Positions 50,506 through 58,658 of a stretch of DNA of 64,000 bases are shown here, one piece after another. Origin of the DNA: Luteimonas cucumeris (GTDB lineage Bacteria > Pseudomonadota > Gammaproteobacteria > Xanthomonadales > Xanthomonadaceae); the NCBI RefSeq assembly GCF_007830035.1, contig NZ_VLKN01000001.1:434001-498000 (forward strand). Reading direction: 5' to 3'. The stretch's first letter is position 1. Every line of letters starts with the position of its first letter. Made by a program: the position numbers and the translations under genes. The notes below the pieces were generated by a model. The model worked only from the letters and a program-made list of their open reading frames with translations. It did not search any database and was not told where the DNA came from.

Positions 50506-51153
50506 TCAAAGCACCAGCGGCGGCTCGCCGCCGACGATCACCACGTCCGCTGGACGGCGCGCGAACAGGCCGACGCTGACCACGCCGGGGATCTGGTTCA
50601 GTTCGCGCTCCATCGCCACCGGGTCGCTGATCGCCAGGCCGTGCACGTCCAGCAGCCAGTTGCCGTTGTCGGTGGTCACGCCTTCGCGCCACACCGGCTG
50701 GCCACCGGTCTGCGCGGCGATCGCTCGCGCCACCAGGCTGCGCGCCATCGGAATCACCTCGATCGGCAGCGGGAACCTGCCGAGCACGTCGACGCGCTTG
50801 GCCGGATCGATGATGCAGACGAATTTCTCGCTGGCCTCGGCGACGATCTTCTCGCGGGTCAGCGCCGCGCCGCCGCCCTTGATCAGGTGCTTGCGCGGAT
50901 CGCACTCGTCGGCGCCGTCGACGTAGAGCGCCAGCGGGCCGGCGTTGTTGAGGTCGATCACCTCGATGCCGTGGCCGCGCAGCCGCTGCGTGCTCTGTTC
51001 GGAGCTCGATACCGCGCCTGCGATGCGATGCCTGATCCGTGCCAGCGCATCGATGAAGAAGGCGACGGTGGAACCGGTGCCGACGCCCACGACCATGCCG
51101 TCTTCCACGTAGTCGATGGCCTTTTCGCCGGCGAGGCGTTTGCTTTCGCTCAT
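50506..51153 (-). CDS. rpiA: ribose-5-phosphate isomerase A
   Basis: Interconverts ribose 5-phosphate and ribulose 5-phosphate in the pentose phosphate pathway. The product is 215 residues, typical of Rpi[16 protein letters not shown] at 23-37 forms the phosphate-binding loop. DGADECDP (conserved catalytic Asp and Glu region) and [18 protein letters not shown] are present. The ATG at 51153 starts the conserved N-terminus [20 protein letters not shown]. It lies after a repeat block and before a half-repeat; no promoter was recognised. Confidence 0.96.
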   Translation of the reverse strand: MSESKRLAGEKAIDYVEDGMVVGVGTGSTVAFFIDALARIRHRIAGAVSSSEQSTQRLRGHGIEVIDLNNAGPLALYVDGADECDPRKHLIKGGGAALTREKIVAEASEKFVCIIDPAKRVDVLGRFPLPIEVIPMARSLVARAIAAQTGGQPVWREGVTTDNGNWLLDVHGLAISDPVAMERELNQIPGVVSVGLFARRPADVVIVGGEPPLVL

Positions 51154-51191
51154 GATCGGGAGTCCGTAGCCAGTGAAAAAGGAACAATAAA

Positions 51192-51219
51192 GCAGATCCC
51201 TCGCTGCGCTCGGGATGAC
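51192..51219. repeat. half copy of the CHPERSER-type repeat
   Basis: gcagatccctcgctgcgctc followed by gggatgac: the reverse arm of the family at 5160, 42518, 52413 and 59990. It lies between rpiA and the EVE-domain gene. Confidence 0.7.
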
Positions 51220-51229
51220 AATAGCCTGG

Positions 51230-51697
51230 CTATTCCAGCGACAGCAGCAGCTTCCACTGCGCTGCGGTCACCGGCAGCACCGACAGGCGCGAGCCGCGCT
51301 GGGTCAATGCGAAGCCGTCGCCGAGTGCGGCTGCGTGCTGCTTGATCTCCTCCAGCGGGATCACGCGCTTGAGCTTGCGTTCGAACGCGACATCGACCAG
51401 GTCCCAGCGCGGTTGCTCGCGCGTGCTCTTGGGATCGTAGTAATCGGATTTGCGCTCGAACTGGGTCGGATCCGGATACGCGGTAGTGGCGACGGTGGCG
51501 ATGCCGACGATGCCGGGCACGGCGCAACTGGAGTGGTAGAACAGCACGCCATCGCCGACCTGCATGTCGCGCATGTGGTTGCGCGCCTGGTAGTTGCGCA
51601 CGCCGCTCCAGGGCTCGGTGCCGACGCGCTGCAGGTCGTCGATCGAGAAGGCATCGGGTTCCGATTTCATCAGCCAGTAGCGTTTGCGTGGGCTCAT
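51230..51697 (-). CDS. EVE domain-containing protein
   Basis: A 155-residue protein that is one EVE (PUA-like) domain: [58 protein letters not shown] and [22 protein letters not shown] domains bind modified bases or RNA; the physiological role is unclear. The ATG at 51697 overlaps the upstream fau stop as ATGA. The gene continues the fau cluster that contains ssrS and zapA. Confidence 0.93.
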   Translation of the reverse strand: MSPRKRYWLMKSEPDAFSIDDLQRVGTEPWSGVRNYQARNHMRDMQVGDGVLFYHSSCAVPGIVGIATVATTAYPDPTQFERKSDYYDPKSTREQPRWDLVDVAFERKLKRVIPLEEIKQHAAALGDGFALTQRGSRLSVLPVTAAQWKLLLSLE

Positions 51698-52281
51698 GCG
51701 GGCATCTTCAGTGGGATCAGGACATCGCGTTCGCTGCAGACCGCATCCAGTGGCACGTCCCACGGTTCGATCGGCAGTTCGTCGACCTGTTGCGTTGCGA
51801 ACGCGGCGCCAACCAGCCACGGTGGCGCCGCACGTTCGCGGCGGAACGCGAAGCTGCGATCGTACCAGCCGGCGCCCATGCCGAGCCGATGGCCGCGCGC
51901 GTCGAAACCGACCAGCGGCGCCACCACCAGCGACATCGCTTCGGCTTCCAGCAGCGAATCCGGCGCCAGGTCCGGTTCCGGAATGCCGTAGCGGTTGGCC
52001 ACCAGGGGGTCGCCCGGTCGCCACGGTGCGAAGCGCAGATGGTTTTCATGCAGTACCGGCAGGCAATAAACCAGGCCGGGCGGCAGCCGCAACTGCCAGG
52101 CATGCAATGCGATTTCGCCATCCATCGCCCAATAACCGGCGACATAACCTGTGCTGGGCGCGAATGGCAGCGCGAGCAGGTGCCCGGCCAGTTGCTCGGC
52201 GGCGGCGATACGCCCGCCCGCGGGAATGTCACGGCGACGCTGGCGCAATTGCCGGCGCAACGTGGTGCGATCGGAAGTCAT
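51694..52281 (-). CDS. fau: 5-formyltetrahydrofolate cyclo-ligase
   Basis: Removes 5-formyl-THF by ATP-dependent cyclisation to methenyl-THF. The product is 195 residues. N-terminal LRRQLRQRRRDIPAG is the usual basic start; VAPLVGFDARGHRLGMGAGWYDR is the family signature with the ATP/substrate loop, and the protein ends [15 protein letters not shown] 52281 was chosen; a longer in-frame extension (28 codons) has no support. As in enterobacteria, where fau (ygfA) follows ssrS and zapA, this gene lies downstream of the 6S RNA on the same strand and may be part of its transcript. Confidence 0.92.
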   Translation of the reverse strand: MTSDRTTLRRQLRQRRRDIPAGGRIAAAEQLAGHLLALPFAPSTGYVAGYWAMDGEIALHAWQLRLPPGLVYCLPVLHENHLRFAPWRPGDPLVANRYGIPEPDLAPDSLLEAEAMSLVVAPLVGFDARGHRLGMGAGWYDRSFAFRRERAAPPWLVGAAFATQQVDELPIEPWDVPLDAVCSERDVLIPLKMPA

Positions 52282-52412
52282 TCGGAAGCGGGCGCGTGAA
52301 GCATGCGCGGATTCTGCGGGCGACGCGGGTGATTTGAAAGCCTGTGTTGGCGCAGGGTCGCGCACCGCCGGGCATGACGTATCAATGTGCCGCGGGAAAT
52401 CCGCGTCAATCC

Positions 52413-52482
52413 GTCACCCCGAGCGTAGCGAGGGAGCGGTTGTTGAAGCGGGAAGCGGATCCCTCGCCATGTTCGGGATCAC
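52413..52482. repeat. CHPERSER-type inverted repeat between ssrS and fau
   Basis: Left arm gtcaccccgagcgtagcgag (52413) and right arm tccctcgccatgttcgggat ending near 52482. It sits on the ssrS-fau read-through path and would form a stem in that RNA. Confidence 0.75.
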
Positions 52483-52511
52483 TGACGAAAACGGGATGAC
52501 AGAAAGAAAAA

Positions 52512-52700
52512 TGCATCCTCCGCCATGGCGATGCGTGCGAAACGACCTTGAACCCGGGGTTCAAGTGGGAACGCTTGGAGGCCTTCGGGCTTTCCGCAAC
52601 GTGGCGGACTTGCACACCTGACTTCGGTCGCGTTCCCGGTGTCGTTTTTAAGGGACAAGGCGAATGTTTGCACACGCCGTCGAACACGGCAGAGGACGCA
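52512..52700 (-). ncRNA. ssrS: 6S RNA
   Basis: An RNA of about 189 nt on the minus strand. Its ends pair: 5' TGCGTCCTCTGCC with 3' GGCGGAGGATGCA, giving a closing stem with G-U wobbles, followed by a TTTTT run. The 3' side contains CTTGAACCCCGGGTTCAAGG, the highly conserved 6S element (CACCTTGAACC..GGGTTCAAGG in E. coli). It lies between zapA and fau, the conserved gammaproteobacterial position. 6S RNA mimics an open promoter and sequesters sigma70 RNA polymerase in stationary phase. The central bulge and exact 5'/3' ends are estimates to within a few nt. Confidence 0.93.
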
Positions 52701-52705
52701 GGCGA

Positions 52706-52711
52706 AGTATA
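52706..52711 (-). promoter_or_regulatory. -10 box (TATACT) of ssrS
   Basis: TATACT ends 6 nt before the proposed 5' end at 52700. The region where a -35 should lie has no good TTGACA match. Confidence 0.6.
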
Positions 52712-52776
52712 GCGTGGCGAAGGTCGTGTCGTCGCCCGTTCGTCGGCTTCGGCGACGTGGATCCGGCAGTGCGTGT

Positions 52777-53079
52777 TCAGGCTGGCGCGTCGAGCACGCT
52801 GTCGAGCTTGCGTTGCAGGTCGCCGAGCGTGCGCGACAGTTCGCGATCGCGGCTGCCGCTGTCATCGCGCAACTGCTGCAGTTCGTGCGCCAGGTTCAGC
52901 GCGGCCAGCACGGCGATGCGGTCGACTGCGGCCATGCGGTTGTTGCCGCGGATTTCGCGCATTTTCCCGTCGAGCAGTTTGGCCGCTGCCAGCAGGCTGT
53001 CGCGTTCATCCGGTTCCACGCCGATTGTGTACTCGCGATCGAGCAGGCGCACGTTGACCGGCTCGCTGCTGGAACTCAT
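52777..53079 (-). CDS. zapA: cell division protein ZapA
   Basis: FtsZ-ring-associated protein of 100 residues. The N-terminal sheet domain (VNVRLLDREYTIGVEPDERDSLLAAAKLLD) is followed by NNRMAAVDRIAVLAALNLAHEL and a C-terminal coiled coil, which is the ZapA plan. The ATG at 53079 overlaps the stop of the ZapB-like gene as ATGA. ssrS begins 77 nt downstream. The pairing of a small coiled-coil protein with ZapA argues for a joint role in division. Confidence 0.93.
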   Translation of the reverse strand: MSSSSEPVNVRLLDREYTIGVEPDERDSLLAAAKLLDGKMREIRGNNRMAAVDRIAVLAALNLAHELQQLRDDSGSRDRELSRTLGDLQRKLDSVLDAPA

Positions 53080-53297
53080 GTGTGCTGCTCCAGCGACTTC
53101 AGGCGCGTGATCATGGCTTCCACGCGCGAACGCGCCTGTTCATTCTTGGCCAGCAGTTGCGAACGTTCGCCGGCCAGCTGCTCCTGCTGCGCGCGCAGGC
53201 TGCGGTTCTCCTCGGCCAGACGCTGCGCATGGGCGACCAGTTGCTCGACACGCGCGGCGAGGGCACGCAACTGGGCGATGGCGTCGGCGTTGTCCAT
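53076..53297 (-). CDS. small coiled-coil protein, TIGR02449/ZapB-like
   Basis: A 73-residue protein, almost entirely one coiled coil: IAQLRALAARVEQLVAHAQR and LAEENRSLRAQQEQLAGERS, ending ARSRVEAMITRLKSLEQHT. It matches the TIGR02449 family of short proteins that commonly sits next to zapA and is a ZapB candidate. Overlap of 4 nt (ATGA) with zapA implies coupling. Direct interaction with ZapA is inferred, not shown. Confidence 0.85.
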   Translation of the reverse strand: MDNADAIAQLRALAARVEQLVAHAQRLAEENRSLRAQQEQLAGERSQLLAKNEQARSRVEAMITRLKSLEQHT

Positions 53298-53327
53298 GGC
53301 GGCACGATAGCACCGCGCACCGGCCGG

Positions 53328-56300
53328 TCAAGCCGGTTCGGCGGGCTCGGCCTGCTCGAACCGGGCGACCCCGGCCTGCCAGTTGCGCAGGAACGCCAGG
53401 CACCGGTACGGATCCAGCGGACGGGCCACCCAGTAGCCCTGGACCTCGTCGCAATGCTGCGCCAGCAGCAGCTGTGCCTGCACCTTGTGTTCCACGCCCT
53501 CGGCGACCACGTACAGACCCAGCGTGTGCGCCATGGCGATGATCGAGCTGGTGATCGCCTTGTCGTCCTTGTCCTGGACGATATCGTCGATGAAGGCCTT
53601 GTCGATCTTCAACGTGGTGATCGGCAGCCGCTTCAGGTACGCCAGCGACGAATAGCCGGTACCGAAGTCGTCGATCGCCAGGCGCACACCGAGGTCGCGC
53701 AGCGCCTGCATCGTCGTGGCGGCCTGCGCGGCCTTGGTCATCACCACGCTTTCGGTCAGTTCCAGCTCCAGGTGCTCGCCGGGGATGCCGGTGTCGGCGA
53801 GGACTCGCGCGACCTGCGTCGGCAGGTCGCCGCGCAGCAGCTGCAACGCCGAGACGTTGACCGACATGTTGAGCGCCTGCAGGCCATGCTGGCGCCAGCG
53901 CCGCAGCGTGGTGCAGGCTTCGCGCAGCACCCATTCGCCGATCGGCAGGATCATCCCGCTTTCCTCGGCCAGCGGAATGAAATGCGAGGGCGGGATCACG
54001 CCGAGGTAGGGATGTTCCCAGCGCAGCAGCGCCTCCACGCCGGTGATCTCGCCGGTGCGCAGCGACACCCGCGGCTGGTAGACCAGGCGCAGTTCGCCGT
54101 TCTCCAGCACCTTGCGCAGTGCGCCGGACAACGTCGCGCGCTGGCGCAGTTCCCATTCCATCTGCTCGGTATAGCGCTGGTAGGTGCGGCGGCCCGCGGC
54201 CTTGGCCTGGTACATGGCCGTGTCGGCGTGCTTGAGCAGGTCGGTGGGGACCTGCGCATGATCCGGGTACAGGCTGATGCCGATCGATGGCGAGATGATG
54301 ATCTCGCGGCGATCTTCCACCGCCAGCGGTGCCTCGAACGCGCGGATGATGCGTTCGGCGAGGCGGTCGGCCTCCTCCGGGTCCTGCAGGTGTTCCAGCA
54401 GCACGGTGAACTCGTCGCCACTCAGACGCGCCACGGTTGCGCCGGGCGGGGCGACTTCGCGCAGGCGCGCGGCGGAAGCGCGCAGGATGCGGTCTCCGGT
54501 GGCGTGGCCGAGCGAATCGTTGACGTCCTTGAAGCGGTCCAGGTCCAGGAACAGCACCGCGATGCGGCGGTCCTCGCGACGCGCGTTGACGATCGCCTGC
54601 GACAGCCGTTCCGACAGCAGCGCGCGGTTGGGCAGGTTGGTCAACGTGTCGTAGTTGGCCAGCAGGCGCAGTTCGTGCTCGGTGCGCTTGGCGTGGGTGA
54701 TGTCGCTGAGCACCGCCACATACAGGTTGCGCTGGTCGATGGCGCCTTCGACCAGCGTGGTTTCCAGCGCGCACAGGATTTCCTCGCCGTTCTTGCGCTG
54801 CTGCCACATCTCGCCGGACCAGTGGCCGTCGCGGACCAGTTGCGTGCGCACATCGCGATAGAACTGCGGATCGTGCTGCAGGCTGTCGAGCATGCTGGCG
54901 GAATGGCCGATGGCCTCGTGCTCGGCATAGCCGGTGGTGCGGGTGAAAGCGGGGTTGACGGCAACGAACACGAAGTTCTCGTCCAGTACCGACACTGCTT
55001 CGTTCATGCTGCGCAGCACTTCGCTGGCGATGCGGCGCTCGCGATCGGCGTCGCGGCGGTCGCTGATGTCGCGCGCGGTGCCGGCGACACGGATGACGCG
55101 GCCGCGGGCGTCGCGTGCCACGGCGCGGCCGCGCGCGCGGATCCAGATCCACTTGCCGTCGCGGCCGCGCGCGCGGTGTTCGGACAGGAACATCGGCGTT
55201 CGGCCTTCGAGATGGGCCTGCATGCTTTCGCGGACGTTGGTCAGGTCGTCCGGATGCACCTCGAGGTCGGGATTGGTGAAGCGCAGCGTACGCACCGCGC
55301 TGTCGCTGCCGCTGGGATCCTCGACGCTGAGCACATGCGCGCAGTTGGCGACGAGGTCGTTGTCCCAGAAGTGTTCGCCCGACGCCCACAGCGCGATCTT
55401 CAGGCGTTCCTCGCGTTCGCGGATCTGCTCGAAATAACCGCGTTCGGCGCGGCGCCGGCGCAGCCACAGCCACGCCAGCAATGCACCGGAGACGAGCGCC
55501 AGCAACGCGTACAGGGTCAGCGCCATCGGGCTGCGCCAAGGCGGTGGCGTCACCGTGATCGGCAGCGTCAGTTCCTGCGCATTCCACAGGCCGTCACGGT
55601 TGGTGGCCTGGGCACGCAACCGGTACTGGCCCGGCGGCAGTCCGGTGTAGGTGATGTCGGCGCGACTGCCGTTGTCGATCCAGTACTTGTCGTAGCCCTC
55701 CAGTTGATAGCGGTAGCGCAGCGCGGCGGGATCGGCGAAATCCAGCGTGCCCAGGTGCAGCTGCAGGATGCCAGCGGACTGCGGCATCGTGATCGGCGCC
55801 TGCCCGCTCCATTGCGCGTCGCTGTCGACCGGCGCGTCGCCGATGCGCGATGACAGCAGCCGCAGCGGTGGCGCGTAACGGCTGTCGCTGATCCGCGTCG
55901 GATCGAACAGGTTGATGCCACGGATGCCACCGATCGCCAGGCGGCCGTCGCGCAGTCGCAGGGCGCTGCCGCCGTTGAATTCGAGATCCTGCACGCCGTC
56001 CAGCGGCGTGTAGCGGCGCAGCTGCCGCGTGGTCGGATCGAAGCGCTGCAGGCCCACGTCCGTGCCCATCCACAGCCGGTGCGCGGCGTCTTCGGCAATC
56101 GAATAGACCATCGGCGCCGGTTCCGGCGCGTCCTGCGCGGAAGCGGGAGCGAAGCGGATTGCCGCGTCGCCCAGTATTTCCGCCAGCCCGGCCTGGGTGC
56201 CGACCCAGAGCCGGCCATCGCCGCCTTGCAGCAGCGCGCGCACGATGTTGCCAGGCAGGCTGTCGGCTTGCCCGGCGGCATAGCGGAAATGCTGTAGCTT

Positions 56301-57875
56301 GCCGTCGGCGAGCAGGTCGAGACCGTCGCCGGTACCGATCCACAGACGTCCGCTGCGATCCAGCAACAAGGCCAGCACCGACCAATGGCTCAGCCGCCGC
56401 GCCGGATCGCTGGCCGTGGCGGTATAACGCTGCACTTCGCCGTGGGCCGGATCGAAATGGAACAGGCCGGTGTCGAGCGCGCCCAGCCAGAGCGTGCCGT
56501 CCGCCGCCACCACGACCGCGCGCAGGTTGGGCGTGGCGACGTCACCGGGCAGGGGAACGGCGGTCAGTGCGCCGCTGGCGCCGTCGAACCGGTACAGCCC
56601 GACCGTGGTCGCCAGCCAGTAATTGCCCGCGTCGCCCGCGGTGAACGCGGTGATGCGCGAAGCCGCTTCCGTGTCGCCCTGCGGCAGTGGCGTGCCGAAA
56701 TCCTCGAGTTGGCCGTCCTGACGGCGATATCGCAGCAGGTGGCCGAGGTCGGTGGCGAGCCACAGCTGGCCGTCCACGGATTCGGCCATGGCGCGAACGC
56801 TCATGTCACCGGCCTGCAGGAGCGCCGGATCGTAGACGTAGGGAAAGCGCGCGCCATGACTGTCGGTGATGGCGATGCCGCGGTACTCGCTGCCGACCCA
56901 GAGCAGGCCGGTGTTGTCCATCATCAGGGCGCCGACAGCGTCGTCGGGCAGGCTGCCCGGCACCGCGCGGTCGTGCAGCAGGGTGTCGACCTGGTCGCCG
57001 GCAACCGCGATCCGGCGCAGGCCCGCGCGGCCGACGGCGGCCCACAGATAACCGTCGTTGGCGCTGGTGATGGCGGTGACTTCCTGCGCCGCCGCGCCGG
57101 CCGCGGGCCAGTGCCGGATCAGCTCGCGGCGTGCGGCATCGATCCGGTACAGGCCCTGCGCGTTACCCAGCCACAAGCGCCCGTCGCCATCCCTGTGCAG
57201 GGCAAGTGCGGGCAGGGCGGGGCCGATGCGCTGGGTGCGATCCACGCCGTCGATCCGGTACAGCCCCTGTGGCGTCGAATACCAGAGCACGCCGCCGGCA
57301 TCGGCCAGCAGGGCCTGGCGCGGCAGGGCGGGCGAAGGCGGCAGCGCCAAGATCTGGCGTTGTCGGCCGTTGCCGGGGTCGAGCCGTTCCAGGCCGTGCC
57401 GGGTCGCGATCCACAGGCCGCGCCCGGGCTGGAAGGCGAGCGCGCGCACCTGCCGGCGCGAGGATTCAGCGGGATCCCGCAGCGTCGGCTGGTAGCGATG
57501 GATGCGGCCGTTGCGCAGGTCCAGCCGCGCCACGTATTGCGTGGACGTGCCGATCCACAGCGCCTGCGCGCCATCGCTGTCCAGCGCGGTGACGTGGTTG
57601 TCGGGCAGGCTGTCGGGATTGCGCGGATCGCCGCGGTAGAGGCGATAACGCTGGCCGTCGTAACGGTGCAGTCCGCCTTCGGTGCCGACCCAGACGAATC
57701 CCTGCGGGTCCTGCACGATCGCGGTGACGGTCTTCTGGGCGAGGCCGCGTTCCTCGGCGATGCGCTGGAAATAGAAATCGCGGGTTTCCGATCGTGCACC
57801 GCCGCTGCTGGCGGCCAGCAGGCCGGCGACAACGGCAAGGACGAACCGCGTTCCTGTGTCTCGAAAGATGCGCAC
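53328..57875 (-). CDS. sensor protein with beta-propeller, PAS, GGDEF and EAL domains
   Basis: A 1515-residue c-di-GMP signalling protein. A signal peptide (about residues 1-28) is followed by repeated 'two-component regulator' propeller blades (GLHRYDGQRYRLYRGD, LWIGTSTQYVARL), a Y_Y_Y domain (YRLRAQATNRDGLWN), a membrane helix near 875-900 (TLYALLALVSGALLAWLWLR), PAS modules, a GGDEF domain and an EAL domain. The GGDEF signature is SGDEF (about 1152-1156); the EAL motif is intact (GVEALLRW, 1281-1283). The start is a GTG at 57875, chosen by the signal peptide; it lacks a clear ribosome site. Periplasmic ligand sensing that sets c-di-GMP levels is the inferred role. Confidence 0.88.
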   Translation of the reverse strand: MRIFRDTGTRFVLAVVAGLLAASSGGARSETRDFYFQRIAEERGLAQKTVTAIVQDPQGFVWVGTEGGLHRYDGQRYRLYRGDPRNPDSLPDNHVTALDSDGAQALWIGTSTQYVARLDLRNGRIHRYQPTLRDPAESSRRQVRALAFQPGRGLWIATRHGLERLDPGNGRQRQILALPPSPALPRQALLADAGGVLWYSTPQGLYRIDGVDRTQRIGPALPALALHRDGDGRLWLGNAQGLYRIDAARRELIRHWPAAGAAAQEVTAITSANDGYLWAAVGRAGLRRIAVAGDQVDTLLHDRAVPGSLPDDAVGALMMDNTGLLWVGSEYRGIAITDSHGARFPYVYDPALLQAGDMSVRAMAESVDGQLWLATDLGHLLRYRRQDGQLEDFGTPLPQGDTEAASRITAFTAGDAGNYWLATTVGLYRFDGASGALTAVPLPGDVATPNLRAVVVAADGTLWLGALDTGLFHFDPAHGEVQRYTATASDPARRLSHWSVLALLLDRSGRLWIGTGDGLDLLADGKLQHFRYAAGQADSLPGNIVRALLQGGDGRLWVGTQAGLAEILGDAAIRFAPASAQDAPEPAPMVYSIAEDAAHRLWMGTDVGLQRFDPTTRQLRRYTPLDGVQDLEFNGGSALRLRDGRLAIGGIRGINLFDPTRISDSRYAPPLRLLSSRIGDAPVDSDAQWSGQAPITMPQSAGILQLHLGTLDFADPAALRYRYQLEGYDKYWIDNGSRADITYTGLPPGQYRLRAQATNRDGLWNAQELTLPITVTPPPWRSPMALTLYALLALVSGALLAWLWLRRRRAERGYFEQIREREERLKIALWASGEHFWDNDLVANCAHVLSVEDPSGSDSAVRTLRFTNPDLEVHPDDLTNVRESMQAHLEGRTPMFLSEHRARGRDGKWIWIRARGRAVARDARGRVIRVAGTARDISDRRDADRERRIASEVLRSMNEAVSVLDENFVFVAVNPAFTRTTGYAEHEAIGHSASMLDSLQHDPQFYRDVRTQLVRDGHWSGEMWQQRKNGEEILCALETTLVEGAIDQRNLYVAVLSDITHAKRTEHELRLLANYDTLTNLPNRALLSERLSQAIVNARREDRRIAVLFLDLDRFKDVNDSLGHATGDRILRASAARLREVAPPGATVARLSGDEFTVLLEHLQDPEEADRLAERIIRAFEAPLAVEDRREIIISPSIGISLYPDHAQVPTDLLKHADTAMYQAKAAGRRTYQRYTEQMEWELRQRATLSGALRKVLENGELRLVYQPRVSLRTGEITGVEALLRWEHPYLGVIPPSHFIPLAEESGMILPIGEWVLREACTTLRRWRQHGLQALNMSVNVSALQLLRGDLPTQVARVLADTGIPGEHLELELTESVVMTKAAQAATTMQALRDLGVRLAIDDFGTGYSSLAYLKRLPITTLKIDKAFIDDIVQDKDDKAITSSIIAMAHTLGLYVVAEGVEHKVQAQLLLAQHCDEVQGYWVARPLDPYRCLAFLRNWQAGVARFEQAEPAEPA

Positions 57876-57998
57876 GCGGCGGAGGGGCCATCGAAGTCCG
57901 ATCGAGCCAGTGTAGAGGCCGGCCGCAGCCGGCAACAAGGGCGGCCGCGCGCGCGCATTGCTACACTGCGCCTCTTTCCCCCACGCATTGCGGCCGCC

Positions 57999-58544
57999 GT
58001 GTCCGACGATCTGCCCAGCTGGTCCAGTGTCGATGCCGAAGTGCGTGCGCTGACGCTGTCCATCGCGCCGTCGGAGTTGCATGGCGCGCTATGCGGCTGG
58101 ATGGCCGGCGGCGGCGCGGATGCGCCCGATTGGCTGGCGAAGATACTGGCGGACGACCAGGCACCGCGTGCCGCCGAAGGCAGCGCGCTGCAGTCGCTGC
58201 ATGCCGCCAGCCGTGCGCAGTTCGAGGATCGCGATTTCGGTTTCGCGCTGCTGCTGCCGGACGACGATGCCCCGCTGGCCGAACGCAGCGAAGCCCTGTT
58301 CGACTGGTGCCGCGGTTTCCTCGGCGGCTTCGGCCTGGCCGGCGGCAAGGATCCGCCGTTGTCCGAGGAAGGCCGCGAAGCACTCGACGACCTGGCCCGC
58401 CTCGCCGCCGCCACGCCCGAGCCGGATGGCGATGAGGAAGACGAGGCGGCCTACGCCGAGATCGAGGAATTCGTCCGTGTCGCGGCACTGCTGCTGCATG
58501 GCGACTGCGTGCTGGCGCCGCGGCACCGGCAGCGGTTGAATTGA
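57999..58544 (+). CDS. UPF0149 (YgfB) family protein
   Basis: A 181-residue acidic protein of the UPF0149/YgfB family: LPSWSSVDAEVRALTLSIAP, LHGALCGWMAGGGADAPDWL, LLLPDDDAPLAERSEALFDW and CRGFLGGFGLAGG are the family pattern. The C-terminal half is helical. Start is a GTG; a TACACT box (57962-57967) lies upstream. In enterobacteria ygfB precedes pepP and lies divergent from zapA. Here the order ygfB-pepP holds, but the c-di-GMP gene separates it from zapA. YgfB has been linked to envelope and antibiotic-stress regulation in Pseudomonas; here its role is unknown. Confidence 0.9.
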   Translation: MSDDLPSWSSVDAEVRALTLSIAPSELHGALCGWMAGGGADAPDWLAKILADDQAPRAAEGSALQSLHAASRAQFEDRDFGFALLLPDDDAPLAERSEALFDWCRGFLGGFGLAGGKDPPLSEEGREALDDLARLAAATPEPDGDEEDEAAYAEIEEFVRVAALLLHGDCVLAPRHRQRLN

Positions 58545-58545
58545 T

Positions 58546-58618
58546 GTAGCCCGGGCAAGCGCAGCGCATCCGGGACTGATTCGACCGGCCCCGGGTGCGC
58601 TGCGCTTGCCCGGGCTAC
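58546..58618. repeat. inverted repeat hairpin between ygfB and pepP
   Basis: gtagcccgggcaagcgcagc (58546) and gctgcgcttgcccgggctac (to 58618) are nearly perfect arms about 30 bp long. A further repeat family distinct from the two gtcat types. Confidence 0.88.
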
Positions 58619-58658
58619 GGTTGGCCCACTACCTGCGTACGATCGCGACAATCCATCC

